Assembly (NCBI RefSeq): GCF_001623075.1 | Contig: NZ_LMCF01000215.1 | Location: forward strand, 1 to 64,000 | DNA: 64,000 bases | Source: Pseudovibrio sp. Ad37 | Lineage (GTDB): Bacteria > Pseudomonadota > Alphaproteobacteria > Rhizobiales > Stappiaceae | Reading direction: 5' to 3' | Notes under the pieces: model-generated | What the model was told of the DNA's origin: nothing | Seen by the model: only the letters and a program-made list of their open reading frames with translations | The model's database searches: none | Shown: positions 43,886 to 52,570 of the stretch, one piece after another | Layout of the letters: every line of letters begins with the position of its first letter | Position numbering within the stretch: position 1 is the first letter of the stretch | Position numbers and translations under genes: made by a program

Positions 43886-45328
43886 TCAACGCCAGAATTG
43901 AGGGTTAAACAACACCAGCACCGTAAAAAGTTCCAATCTCCCCAGCAACATTGCCGCAGAAAGCACAATCTTCGCACTATTGGGGATGTCGGCAAAGTTT
44001 CCGATAGGGCCAACAACATCACCAAGTCCTGGGCCGACATTAGAAACCGCAGTCGTCGCTGCGCTCATAGCAGTCACTAGATCCAGACCAAGTCCACCAA
44101 GAATGACAGTAATCAGCCCCACAGTGGCCATATAGACCACTAAAAACGCAAGAACCGAAAACGCCAGTTCAGGTGTGATCTTTGTATCGCCATACCGGAC
44201 AGGAACCACCTGATCAGGCCGGATCATCTTATTCATGTACGCACGAACAGTGCCAAAGAACACGATAAACCGGAAAATCTTGATGCCACCACTGGTCGAG
44301 CCTGTACAGCCACCAATAAACGTCAGCATCAGGAAGAAGCCCATCATCGGCGGGCCCCACGCCGTGTAATCACCAAGTCCATAGCCCGTTGTGGTGATGA
44401 TTGAAATCACCACAAACAGCGCTTCAACCACAGCACGGCCAAACGTGAACTTGTTCTCAATACCGAGATACAGAGCAGTCAAACTGGAGAGGACAATGAT
44501 AAGTAAAATAAAGACCCGCGCCTGAGGGTCCTGCAGAAGTGCTTTCGGATTCTTGGTCAAGGATTTGATCAGTACAACGAACGGCAAACCCGAAGCCAGC
44601 ATAAAGACCACAGCCACCCATTCCGCGGCTGTACTCTCAAAATATGCAAAGGATGCATCGTGGGTGGAAAATCCACCAGAGGACAACGTCGTCATTGCAT
44701 GGTTCACCGCATCAAACAACGACATGCCAGAAAACACATAAAGGATCATGCAGGTCAGCGTCAGCATGATGTAGACGCCACCAATCAAGCGCGTCAGATC
44801 CGTCGCACGGGCAACAATCTTCTCTCCGCGATCAGAACTTTCTGTCCGAAACAGCTGCATCCCGCCAATACGCAACAAAGGCATGAGCAAGATCGCCATA
44901 ACGATGATGCCTACACCGCCGATCCACTGGGTCAATGAACGCCAGAACAACAAACCCGGAGGCATTCCATCCAGACCAATCAGAACCGTGGAACCTGTGG
45001 TCGTAAACCCAGACACGCTCTCAAAAAAAGCGTTCTCGAAACCGATCCCAAGGCTGAGAAAGGGCAGAGCGCCACAGACTGGCATCACAATCCAGGACGC
45101 TGTTGTCAACAAAAACGCCTGACGAATGGTGAGATGCTCAAGTTTGTAATTAGCAGTAGAAACAGCAAGCAGCAGGCCAAGCAAACCAACAAACAGAGAA
45201 GAGAGTGCAAACGCAATCCAGTCGGGATTGCTGAAGTAAATGTCCAGCAATGCAGGCGCCAGCATCAAAATGGCCAGCCCAACCAGAAAATATCCAAGCA
45301 CCCGTAATACGGGACCCACCAGTGCCAT
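43886..45328 (-). CDS. trkH: TrkH family potassium transport membrane subunit (copy 2)
   Basis: Paralogue of the gene at 42200-43654 with the same membrane plan and filter loops: SGFTTTGSTVLIGLDG, TTLSSGGFSTHD, TTTGYGLGDYTAWG and TAVSNVGPGLGD. I start it at ATG 45328 (MALVGPVLRVLGYFLVG), which aligns with its neighbour; in-frame starts at 45340 and 45391 exist. The copies differ at the second loop (SSGG here, ATGG in copy 1), which may change ion affinity or regulation. About 230 bases separate the genes, so separate promoters are possible. Confidence 0.92.
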   Translation of the reverse strand: MALVGPVLRVLGYFLVGLAILMLAPALLDIYFSNPDWIAFALSSLFVGLLGLLLAVSTANYKLEHLTIRQAFLLTTASWIVMPVCGALPFLSLGIGFENAFFESVSGFTTTGSTVLIGLDGMPPGLLFWRSLTQWIGGVGIIVMAILLMPLLRIGGMQLFRTESSDRGEKIVARATDLTRLIGGVYIMLTLTCMILYVFSGMSLFDAVNHAMTTLSSGGFSTHDASFAYFESTAAEWVAVVFMLASGLPFVVLIKSLTKNPKALLQDPQARVFILLIIVLSSLTALYLGIENKFTFGRAVVEALFVVISIITTTGYGLGDYTAWGPPMMGFFLMLTFIGGCTGSTSGGIKIFRFIVFFGTVRAYMNKMIRPDQVVPVRYGDTKITPELAFSVLAFLVVYMATVGLITVILGGLGLDLVTAMSAATTAVSNVGPGLGDVVGPIGNFADIPNSAKIVLSAAMLLGRLELFTVLVLFNPQFWR

Positions 45329-46328
45329 AATATCTCTCATTTCAAGATGGGCTTCGCCTCTGGCGAGTGCACCAACACGCTTTAATCTCAAATCCTACAG
45401 AAACTCGGTTAAACTTCTCAGCAAACAGACATAACAAATCGGTCCGATGATTTTTGAGGTTACTGGGAAGTGAAAATTTGAAGGCTCATGACGAGCCCGC
45501 AGATAAGTTCGGCAGGATGGATCGCCTATCTACGCCAAAAGTAGAGGTCAGCCAAGTTTTTTCTTATCCGGAATGTTCTCACTTCGGCAAAGTGCTTAGC
45601 CATCGCGGTACAATTTCACCGAGCGTATAGCCAACTTTGTGTCTGCAAAGTCCAACTTAAATTCGGAAAAACACTTGTATTACAAGTTCCCACAGCGCTG
45701 CGACAATACTACCTATAAGTCATTCTACCGCGACAGGATGTGATCCTCAGATCACGTTTTTCATTAGCCTTAACACCCGTTCAAAGTGAATTAATTTCAT
45801 TATACTGTTGTTTTAAATAAGACATTGCAACCTGAAATTTTACAGCACCTAAAAACAAGTCAAATCAACAAAATCAATTAGGTAGATCATATTGTCGCAG
45901 TTTTTCGCCTTATAGATTTCATCAATGACGCGATAGACTCATACGATTTTATTTAAGCTGCGTCCTTCTGCAAGTTCTCGCTGAACACCGTAAGCTTCCC
46001 TACGTCATTTTAGGTAGGGGCCTTTCGGAACTGAAGAACAGGGGAAGGGTATTCATGGTCTGAATTTGTGGTTTGCACGGTCTCTTGAAAAGACCTTGGA
46101 ACCCGGAAGGAAAGTTACAGCGAGTTTGAAGCCGCTGACGCAGTTGCACTTTAACATCTCCCATTAAGCTGCAACTCAAAACCCGAAAATCCTGACGGTT
46201 CCAACTTCTCCCAGCAAACCAGAAATCAAGGCCATGACGTGAGATGCCTTCATCAGCTTCGCTCACCAAGCAAGCACCATGAAGCCACACTCTCCTTTCT
46301 CCCGTCAGTTTTATGGAGAATGGCTGTT
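45329..46328. other. Long intergenic region and leader of the DUF3360 gene
   Basis: One kilobase without a convincing gene. It holds CTGCGACAATAC at 45698-45709 (also upstream of the OFA gene), a GTGATC/GATCAC palindrome with a short T run at 45740-45761, and the shared ATAGA element at 45912-45948. About 380 bases of possible untranslated leader follow to the start at 46329. A small minus-strand frame at 46000-46290 has no support. Confidence 0.45.
45912..45948 (+). promoter_or_regulatory. Shared LysR-type operator candidate (DUF3360 promoter)
   Basis: ATAGA at 45912-45916, a second ATAGA exactly 21 bases later at 45933-45937, then seven bases and GATT at 45945. The same spacing occurs at 48114 and 51125. 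ATC and GAT around the middle make a dyad typical of LysR sites. Confidence 0.65.
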
Positions 46329-47846
46329 ATGCTTCAGCAGACAGACAAGCACGAAGAATCCTATAGCGAGGCACACAAGCCTGCGAGTGAGTTCGAACAA
46401 CGGTCTGATTATCTGGACCACGAACTCCAGATCATGAAACCACGTCGTTGGAGTCTCAACCTGCCGGGCCGCGACTTCCGTTTTGAAATAGAAGATTTTG
46501 TTCCGGCAATTGCAGGAACAATCGGCATCTCTGTGATGTACTCTGCGGTTATGACTGCATGGGCAACTGGCCTCACAGCAAAATGGCCACACGTCAATCT
46601 TGGTGCAGAATGGATCATTGAAGTGGTCCGCGTTGAGATGCTCATCCCTGCCCTGCTCTTCTGCATCATCGGGTCTGGTTTCCTCAACCCACGCGCAAAC
46701 CTTGCAGGCAACCATGGTCCAATGATCCCACTCATTGGCTCTATTGCTCTTGCAGGCGCGCACCCTCTAGCACTAGCAGCACTCGTCTGTGTCTTCGGCT
46801 TGCTCCTCAGCTACTTTAAAGGCGGCTCTCGTCTGGTAAACCTGACAAGCCAGGGCGTTGCTGGCGGCTTGCTCGTGTTCCTTGGCTTCATGGGGGCAAA
46901 GGGGCAAATCACATCCCTCTTCAGCTGGGCTGGCGGTCTGCAGGCCAAGCATGACCTTGCTTACAGCCTCTCTTACGTCGCTCTGGCAATCTTTGCAGTC
47001 AACATCGTGCTCTACGCCTTCCTCGCCAAGGTCGGTAAGCGCTGGCTCGCAATTCCAGCTTGCTCCGTCGTCGCGGTTGTTCTGGCTCTCGCACTCGGCG
47101 CAGGTGTTGACCTTCAGTTCACCACAGCTCCTGGTCTGCCAAACATGAACCCATGGTACTGGTGGGGGTCTACTGAGACTGGCTGGCAGCTTGGCATCCC
47201 TAGCTTCAACCACTTCGTTGCATCTCTGCCTTGGGCAATTCTGGCAGTTGCAATGTGGTCCCCGGATTTCCTCGGCCACCGTATCTTCCAGGAACTCAAC
47301 TACCCAAAGAACACTGATAAAGTTCTGATGGATGTTGATGACACCATGACCGGCTGCTCCCTGCGTCAGTTCACCGGTACATTCTTCGGCGGTGGTAACA
47401 TCACATCTTCCTGGGGCACATATATGATCCCGGCAGCGATCGCAAAGCGTCCGATCCCTGCTGGCGCAATCCTGCTTGGCGCACTGTGCATCGTTATCGC
47501 AACCATCGGCTACCCAATGGACGTAGCAGTATGGCAGCCAGTGATGTCCTGTGCTCTTCTGGTTGGCGTGTTCTTACCACTTCTGGAAGCTGGCCTGCAG
47601 ATGGTGAAATCCAGCAACGACACCAATTCCGCTGGTATCTGTATATTCGCAGCCATCGTGACCAACCCTGTTCTGGCATGGGCAATCACCATGTTCCTCG
47701 ACAACAATGGTCTCATTGGTGACAAGGAACGTGCGGAACGCCTGAGCTTTGCAGACCGCATCATCATTCCAGCAGGTGCAGTGATCATCTGTACTCTGGC
47801 AATGGCTGCAGTTGGCATGCTTCCAGGTATTCCAGCTCTCCTGTAA
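46329..47846 (+). CDS. DUF3360 family membrane permease
   Basis: This 505-residue membrane protein matches the DUF3360 family, known mainly from Vibrio and other marine bacteria. It starts with a hydrophilic tail (HKPASEFEQRSDYLDHELQI) and NLPGRDFRFEIEDFVPA, then about a dozen hydrophobic segments with SGFLNPRANLAGNHGPMIPL, LPNMNPWYWWGSTETGW, WSPDFLGHRIF, GGGNITSSWGTY and a C-terminal GMLPGIPALL. The overall plan resembles NCS2/SulP-type anion or purine permeases, but its substrate is not established. ATG at 46329 lies ten bases after GGAG. Expression probably responds to the LysR gene at 50195. Confidence 0.9.
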   Translation: MLQQTDKHEESYSEAHKPASEFEQRSDYLDHELQIMKPRRWSLNLPGRDFRFEIEDFVPAIAGTIGISVMYSAVMTAWATGLTAKWPHVNLGAEWIIEVVRVEMLIPALLFCIIGSGFLNPRANLAGNHGPMIPLIGSIALAGAHPLALAALVCVFGLLLSYFKGGSRLVNLTSQGVAGGLLVFLGFMGAKGQITSLFSWAGGLQAKHDLAYSLSYVALAIFAVNIVLYAFLAKVGKRWLAIPACSVVAVVLALALGAGVDLQFTTAPGLPNMNPWYWWGSTETGWQLGIPSFNHFVASLPWAILAVAMWSPDFLGHRIFQELNYPKNTDKVLMDVDDTMTGCSLRQFTGTFFGGGNITSSWGTYMIPAAIAKRPIPAGAILLGALCIVIATIGYPMDVAVWQPVMSCALLVGVFLPLLEAGLQMVKSSNDTNSAGICIFAAIVTNPVLAWAITMFLDNNGLIGDKERAERLSFADRIIIPAGAVIICTLAMAAVGMLPGIPALL

Positions 47847-47866
47847 GCTGAACCGCACCACATTCC

Positions 47867-47898
47867 AAAAAGCGCATCGCCCAGCGGTGCGCTTTTTT
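47867..47898 (+). terminator. Terminator behind the DUF3360 gene
   Basis: AAAAAGCGCA pairs with TGCGCTTTTT, followed by further T. It separates the permease from the OFA transporter. Confidence 0.85.
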
Positions 47899-48339
47899 CG
47901 TTTCTGCAAGCACTGCGACAATACGCACCTGAGTAAAACTTGACGTCAGTAACACACAGTACGGATGACAAACTCACACCCATCTGGCATATTCGTAAGC
48001 ACCAAGCAGCGCTACTCATCTGATATTTCAAAATAAATCAGAGCGTGCAAAATTTTTCAATGCACCAGCCTCTGCTTTCGACCTTTCTCTTCCCTCCACA
48101 AACCCGCGCTGTAATAGATTACATCTATAACGCGATAGACGCTGGCGATTTCAACTCACCATGTGTTAGATGCAGACTCAACGTATGGATGCAGGCTTCC
48201 TCCCTCTCGCCTGCCTCCTAGGCGCATTCCCGAAATGGGGCTCGATTTTCGGAAAACAGAATGTAGTCGCAACAAAAGATCGAGGCAGTTTGCCGGGCGA
48301 GGCAATGCAAACTGCTTTGATTGCTCTAGGGGTTTGCTG
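47899..48339. other. Intergenic region upstream of the OFA transporter
   Basis: Contains CTGCGACAATAC at 47913-47924 and the shared ATAGA element at 48114-48150, then about 190 bases of leader. The open frame that extends back to 48163 has no ribosome binding site and is not part of the protein family. No other gene seen. Confidence 0.5.
48114..48150 (+). promoter_or_regulatory. Shared LysR-type operator candidate (OFA promoter)
   Basis: ATAGA at 48114-48118 and again at 48135-48139 (21-base phase), then seven bases and GATT at 48147. CTAT and ATAG flank AACGCG here, forming a LysR-like dyad. Confidence 0.7.
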
Positions 48340-50118
48340 ATGTTTAAAATACCAAGCTTTATGCTGAAAGACGCGATCGTAGCCAAGCCGGGCTTCAATC
48401 GTTGGCTCGTTCCACCGACTTCCATTGCAATTCACCTCTGCATCGGTTCTGCCTATGCATGGAGTATCTACAATCCGGCACTTGTCAGAGAAATCGGCGG
48501 CATAGCACCAGCAGCTGAAGATTGGTCTCTCAGCTCTGTGGTCTGGATCTTCTCAGTCGCAATTCTATTTCTTGGCCTGTCTGCCGCTGTTGCAGGCAAA
48601 TGGCTTGAGAAAGTTGGTCCACGCTGCGTTGGCACAACAGCTGCCTTCTGCTGGGGCGGTGGTTACATCATCGGCTCAATTGGCATCATGACGCACCAGC
48701 TCTGGCTGCTGTATCTGGGGTACGGTGTCATTGGTGGCTGTGGCCTCGGTCTTGGGTATGTTTCACCTGTCTCTACCCTGATCCGCTGGTATCCTGACCG
48801 CCGAGGTCTGGCAACCGGTATGGCCATTATGGGTTTTGGCGGCGGTGCAATCATCGCAGTTCCACTGAAAAGCTGGCTTCTGAACCTTTACGCCAAAGCG
48901 CCTGACTATCTTGGCCCACTCGCTGACGTGCAAACAACCGTAGAAAACGGCGTACGCTACGTACAGGTTGCAAGCCAAAAGCTGGAAGCCATCGTCGTAA
49001 GCGCATCTCAAGCAGAAGCAGCCTTTGACAGTGCCCAAGCAGGCGTATACCTCGCAGGCACAGGCAACACCGGCGCAGCATCAACCTTCCTCACACTGGG
49101 TATCGTCTACTTCTTCGTGATGATCCTGGCATCTTTCGCCTACCGCATTCCTGCACCAGGCTGGAAACCAGAAGGTTGGGAACCACCACAAGAAGATCCA
49201 GTCAAACAGGGTCTAATCACTCGCAACCACGTGCACATCGATACAGCTCTGCGTACACCGCAGTTCTACCAGCTCTGGATCGTGCTTTGCTTCAACGTGA
49301 CAGCTGGGATCGGTGTGATCTCCGTTTCCAAAACCATGATCTACGAGATCTTCGGCAACAGCATGCCAACCATCGTGGATGGAGCCTTCACCGCAACCTA
49401 CGTCTTGATGATCTCTGTCTTCAACGCCATGGGCCGCCTTGGTTGGTCCACTCTTTCTGACTATATTGGCCGCAAGAACACCTACACTGTATTCTTCGTG
49501 CTGGGCTCTTTTCTATACCTCTCCATTCCGTTCATCGCAGCTGAAGCAGGTGCTAGCCCCTCCGTGATGTGGCTGGTGATGTTCTACGCAGCCACCATGA
49601 CCATCTTCACCATGTATGGCGGTGGCTTCGCTACAATTCCCGCCTATCTGGCAGATATCTTCGGCACCAAATTCGTCGGCGGTATCCATGGTCGCCTGCT
49701 CACCGCATGGTCTGCAGCAGGTGTAGCTGGTCCGTTCCTCATCACATTCCTGCGCGAACGGTCTGTAAACACCAAAATCCATGAGCTTGCAGAAAAGGTT
49801 GATCCAGCCGTATTCCTTCAGACCTTCGGTGAAGGCAAGGAGAAACTGGCTGAGCTCATCGCAGCAAAATCCATCTCTGTCTCAAGACTGATGGAAGTGG
49901 CTCCGGAAGGCACAGTTGATCCAACTCCGAGCCTCTACAACAACACAATGTATGTGATGGCTGGTTTGCTCGTCGCGGCACTCGTCTCCAACCTTCTCAT
50001 GAAGCCAGTCCACCCGAAGTATCATATGGCTGAGGACGCACTGGGCGAAGGAGAAGCCACAACAACAAAACCGGCGGCATCTGGCAAACAAACATCTGCA
50101 CCAATGCCTGCTGAATAA
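48340..50118 (+). CDS. OFA-family MFS transporter (oxalate/formate antiporter type)
   Basis: This 592-residue major facilitator protein belongs to the OFA family. It shows FNRWLVPPTSIAIHLCIGSA, YAWSIYNPALVREIG and GKWLEKVGPRCVG near the start, RWYPDRRGLATGMAIMGFGG near residue 150 and GRLGWSTLSDYIGRKNTYTV in the second half, the MFS inter-helix motifs. A long hydrophilic insert (about 195-250) and a C-terminal tail of about 60 residues are unusual. OFA members move oxalate, formate, lactate or similar anions; the substrate here is unproven. ATG at 48340 follows AGGGG. The regulator at 50195 is adjacent. Confidence 0.88.
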   Translation: MFKIPSFMLKDAIVAKPGFNRWLVPPTSIAIHLCIGSAYAWSIYNPALVREIGGIAPAAEDWSLSSVVWIFSVAILFLGLSAAVAGKWLEKVGPRCVGTTAAFCWGGGYIIGSIGIMTHQLWLLYLGYGVIGGCGLGLGYVSPVSTLIRWYPDRRGLATGMAIMGFGGGAIIAVPLKSWLLNLYAKAPDYLGPLADVQTTVENGVRYVQVASQKLEAIVVSASQAEAAFDSAQAGVYLAGTGNTGAASTFLTLGIVYFFVMILASFAYRIPAPGWKPEGWEPPQEDPVKQGLITRNHVHIDTALRTPQFYQLWIVLCFNVTAGIGVISVSKTMIYEIFGNSMPTIVDGAFTATYVLMISVFNAMGRLGWSTLSDYIGRKNTYTVFFVLGSFLYLSIPFIAAEAGASPSVMWLVMFYAATMTIFTMYGGGFATIPAYLADIFGTKFVGGIHGRLLTAWSAAGVAGPFLITFLRERSVNTKIHELAEKVDPAVFLQTFGEGKEKLAELIAAKSISVSRLMEVAPEGTVDPTPSLYNNTMYVMAGLLVAALVSNLLMKPVHPKYHMAEDALGEGEATTTKPAASGKQTSAPMPAE

Positions 50119-50137
50119 AAAGCAAACCCAAACAACT

Positions 50138-50165
50138 AAGCCCGCGAACATCGCGGGCTTTTTTT
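50138..50165 (+). terminator. Terminator behind the OFA transporter
   Basis: AAGCCCGCGA pairs with TCGCGGGCTT around ACA, followed by TTTTT. Confidence 0.9.
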
Positions 50166-50194
50166 ATGAGCAACTCGAAAGCAATGCTACTTTG

Positions 50195-51097
50195 CTAATC
50201 AGTCTGCTCTGGTATCAGCGGCTTCTTATACTGAGCGGCGCAATCTGCTAGGGATGTGATAATCGCAGGCTCCAGCTCACGCTTTGTCATCACCATACCA
50301 ATACTGTGCGAAACAACTGGCTTAATCAGGGGTACGGAAACAATCCCTGCCCTAAGCGACAAGGCAGAAAACTCCGGCAAAATCGCGCAATACCCCGCAC
50401 GGATAAACCCGCCAAGCGACGGGATTGTCTCTGCCTCGATCTCGGGGTCCAACTCAACACCGAGGAAGCGAAGCGTGCTATCTACCATCAACCGATTTTG
50501 CAAGTTCGGCGAAAGCGCCACCATCGCCCCGGCATTCACAGCCGTCTCCCATTCCACTGCGTCTATCCCTTGCAGGCGATGCCCCGCAGGCATGAACAGA
50601 CGATAGTCTTCCTCATAAAGTGTGAAGCTGCTGTGCTTCTTTGCATCGCTGAATTGAGTGTACGTAATGCCCGCATCGATCTGATAATCCTCCAGAGCCT
50701 TATGGATTTCGTCATGGCTCATCAATTGGATCGTCGCATGTGCATGCGGGTGGCTCTTCTTCAAATCCAGAATAAGGGAGGCTGTCGCAACATCGGCAGA
50801 CGGAATAACGCCGATATTGACTTTGCCAAACACCTCAGCACTCTTGCCCGCAACCTCGTTCCGCAAACTGTTGCAGTCCGCAAGCACCTTCTTCGCCCAG
50901 ACAAGAATGCGCTCCCCTTCCACCGTAAGTCCATGAAACTTCTTGCCGCGCTCAATAATGGGAACGCCCAGCTCAATCTCCAACTGGCGAATTCGGCCCG
51001 ACAACGTTGGCTGCGTCACATTACAAGCCGCGGCAGCACGCGTAAAATGCCGCTCTTGAGCCAGTGTAACGAGGTATTGTAACTGCCGAATATCCAA
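50195..51097 (-). CDS. LysR-family transcriptional regulator
   Basis: This 300-residue LysR protein has a winged helix-turn-helix at residues 1-60 (MDIRQLQYLVTLAQERHFTR, CNVTQPTLSGRIRQLEIELG) and a periplasmic-binding-protein-like effector domain from about 90. The N-terminus closely resembles the LysR regulators found beside NAD-dependent formate dehydrogenase operons in alphaproteobacteria, which would fit an OFA (formate/oxalate) transporter next door. It is convergent with that transporter and carries a matching operator candidate at 51125-51157, 28 bases before its own start, so autoregulation is likely. Confidence 0.92.
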   Translation of the reverse strand: MDIRQLQYLVTLAQERHFTRAAAACNVTQPTLSGRIRQLEIELGVPIIERGKKFHGLTVEGERILVWAKKVLADCNSLRNEVAGKSAEVFGKVNIGVIPSADVATASLILDLKKSHPHAHATIQLMSHDEIHKALEDYQIDAGITYTQFSDAKKHSSFTLYEEDYRLFMPAGHRLQGIDAVEWETAVNAGAMVALSPNLQNRLMVDSTLRFLGVELDPEIEAETIPSLGGFIRAGYCAILPEFSALSLRAGIVSVPLIKPVVSHSIGMVMTKRELEPAIITSLADCAAQYKKPLIPEQTD

Positions 51098-51124
51098 GGA
51101 CGATCACCCTTCACACAACGCTTG

Positions 51125-51157
51125 ATAGAAACGCCCTATAACACAATAGAGCAATCA
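51125..51157. promoter_or_regulatory. Shared LysR-type operator candidate (own promoter)
   Basis: ATAGA at 51125-51129 and at 51146-51150, again exactly 21 bases apart, then seven bases and GAT. CTATAACACAATAG in the middle is a dyad close to the CTATAACGCGATAG of the OFA promoter. It lies 28-60 bases before the LysR start codon. Confidence 0.65.
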
Positions 51158-51345
51158 GATCAGAATGGGCACGGACACTAGCATCTGTTTTCTCAAAGAA
51201 AAGCAAAACAAATACGCTGCGTACTTACGCCACAGGAATATCAGAGTGACCTTTTCACAGGGTTTCCAGTGCGAACCATGACTTGGCCACATTGCCTCTC
51301 TTATCTGCCACTCTCAGTTTCCAGTGATTTGCAATCGGACCTTCC

Positions 51346-52089
51346 ATGGCAAAAATCATTTCGCGTCCACTCCTTTGGGCATTCGGCACAGCCTTTTTCG
51401 TTATGCTGGCAGTCTTCGCCACGTACTTACTCTTGCCCTATGATCTGCCCGGCTCCGCAAACCTCACAAAAGTTAAAGATGAGCGCCTGCCAGCCCTGCG
51501 CGCAGATCTGACCTTCAAAGGAATGACCTTGGGAAACCCCGTTTTCCTGCGTGTCTTTAAAGAAGAAAGCCGGCTGGAAGCATGGATCCGGTCTGGCAAA
51601 ACCTATCAACCCTACAAATCATGGGAGATTTGCAAATACTCTGGTGATCTGGGGCCAAAGCTGAAAGAAGGTGACGGTCAGTCTCCTGAGGGCTTTTACA
51701 ATGTGTCAGCTAGACAATTGAACCCGAACAGCAGATATCACCTCTCCTTCAATCTCGGTTTCCCGAACGCCTTTGACCAGTCACTGGACCGCACCGGTTC
51801 CTACCTGATGGTCCACGGCAACTGCCTCTCCATCGGCTGCTACGCCATGACCAACCAACATATCGAGGAAATTTACCTGCTCGTGGAAGCTGCCCTTCAG
51901 AACGGGCAAGGCACTGTCCCAGTCCACATCTTCCCCTTTGAGATGACAGAGGAAAACCTCAGCAAGCACGCCAACTCAAACTGGCTGAACTTCTGGCGCA
52001 ACCTCAAACAGGGCTACGACCTCTTCGAAGAAAACCGCATACCACCAGCAGTCTCCGCTCAAGAAGGCGAATACCAGTTTACTATCTAA
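51346..52089 (+). CDS. L,D-transpeptidase family protein (YkuD/YafK type)
   Basis: This 247-residue protein has a membrane anchor or signal (residues 8-30, LLWAFGTAFFVMLAVFATYL). The YkuD-type catalytic motif is HGNCLSIGCYAM with His157 and the nucleophile Cys165. SPEGFYNVSARQLNPNSRYH is the preceding YafK-like segment. Such enzymes crosslink peptidoglycan or attach or release Braun-type lipoprotein in the periplasm. It ends just before tRNA-Leu on the other strand. Confidence 0.93.
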   Translation: MAKIISRPLLWAFGTAFFVMLAVFATYLLLPYDLPGSANLTKVKDERLPALRADLTFKGMTLGNPVFLRVFKEESRLEAWIRSGKTYQPYKSWEICKYSGDLGPKLKEGDGQSPEGFYNVSARQLNPNSRYHLSFNLGFPNAFDQSLDRTGSYLMVHGNCLSIGCYAMTNQHIEEIYLLVEAALQNGQGTVPVHIFPFEMTEENLSKHANSNWLNFWRNLKQGYDLFEENRIPPAVSAQEGEYQFTI

Positions 52090-52108
52090 GTTTTTTGGGA
52101 AAGTAATT

Positions 52109-52193
52109 TGGTGCGGACGGCGGGACTCGAACCCGCAAGCCCAAGGGCGGCAGATTTTAAGTCTGCTGTGTATACCAATTCCACCACGACCGC
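52109..52193 (-). tRNA. tRNA-Leu (TAA)
   Basis: The minus strand gives a type II tRNA: acceptor GCGGTCG with CGTCCGC, the D-loop TGGAATTGGTATACAC, anticodon loop ACTTAAAAT with TAA, a long variable arm, T-arm GGTTCGAGTCC and encoded CCA. The acceptor stem has a T-T mismatch at pair 5-68. TAA decodes UUA leucine codons. Confidence 0.95.
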
Positions 52194-52570
52194 TTGCAGG
52201 CACCTGAGTACACGAGCAAACCACTTTCGTGCAAGTGCCTCTTTTCCGTTATCCAAGAAGTTCCTGTGGCTTATCCCGGATTAAGCACCTCAAAAAATCG
52301 ATAGACTCCCAATAGGAACCACGGAATACAACGGCTTCACAAAATGCGTGCGCAGTTAAGGATCTGACCTTCTTTTTTCTCTACACCTTTCAAAAATACC
52401 CGATATAAGTGGGGAAACACCAGATTACTCCCTAGAATGCCCCTAAAAAAATAGGAGAAGCTTCTACGGAGAAGCAGGGCTTGCGATCAAGCATAACGGC
52501 ATTTTACAGTTCCTCATGATGTAATCTGCGTTCGTCCCTGCGCGAAACGGAACAAGGAAAAAACGGGAAA
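52194..52570. other. Intergenic region upstream of map
   Basis: Presumably holds the promoter of map. It contains no clear repeat or gene. Confidence 0.4.

Noticed and set aside
45739-45761. CRP-like TGTGA ... TCAC sequence
   Set aside because: The half-sites are eight bases apart instead of six; it reads better as a small hairpin.
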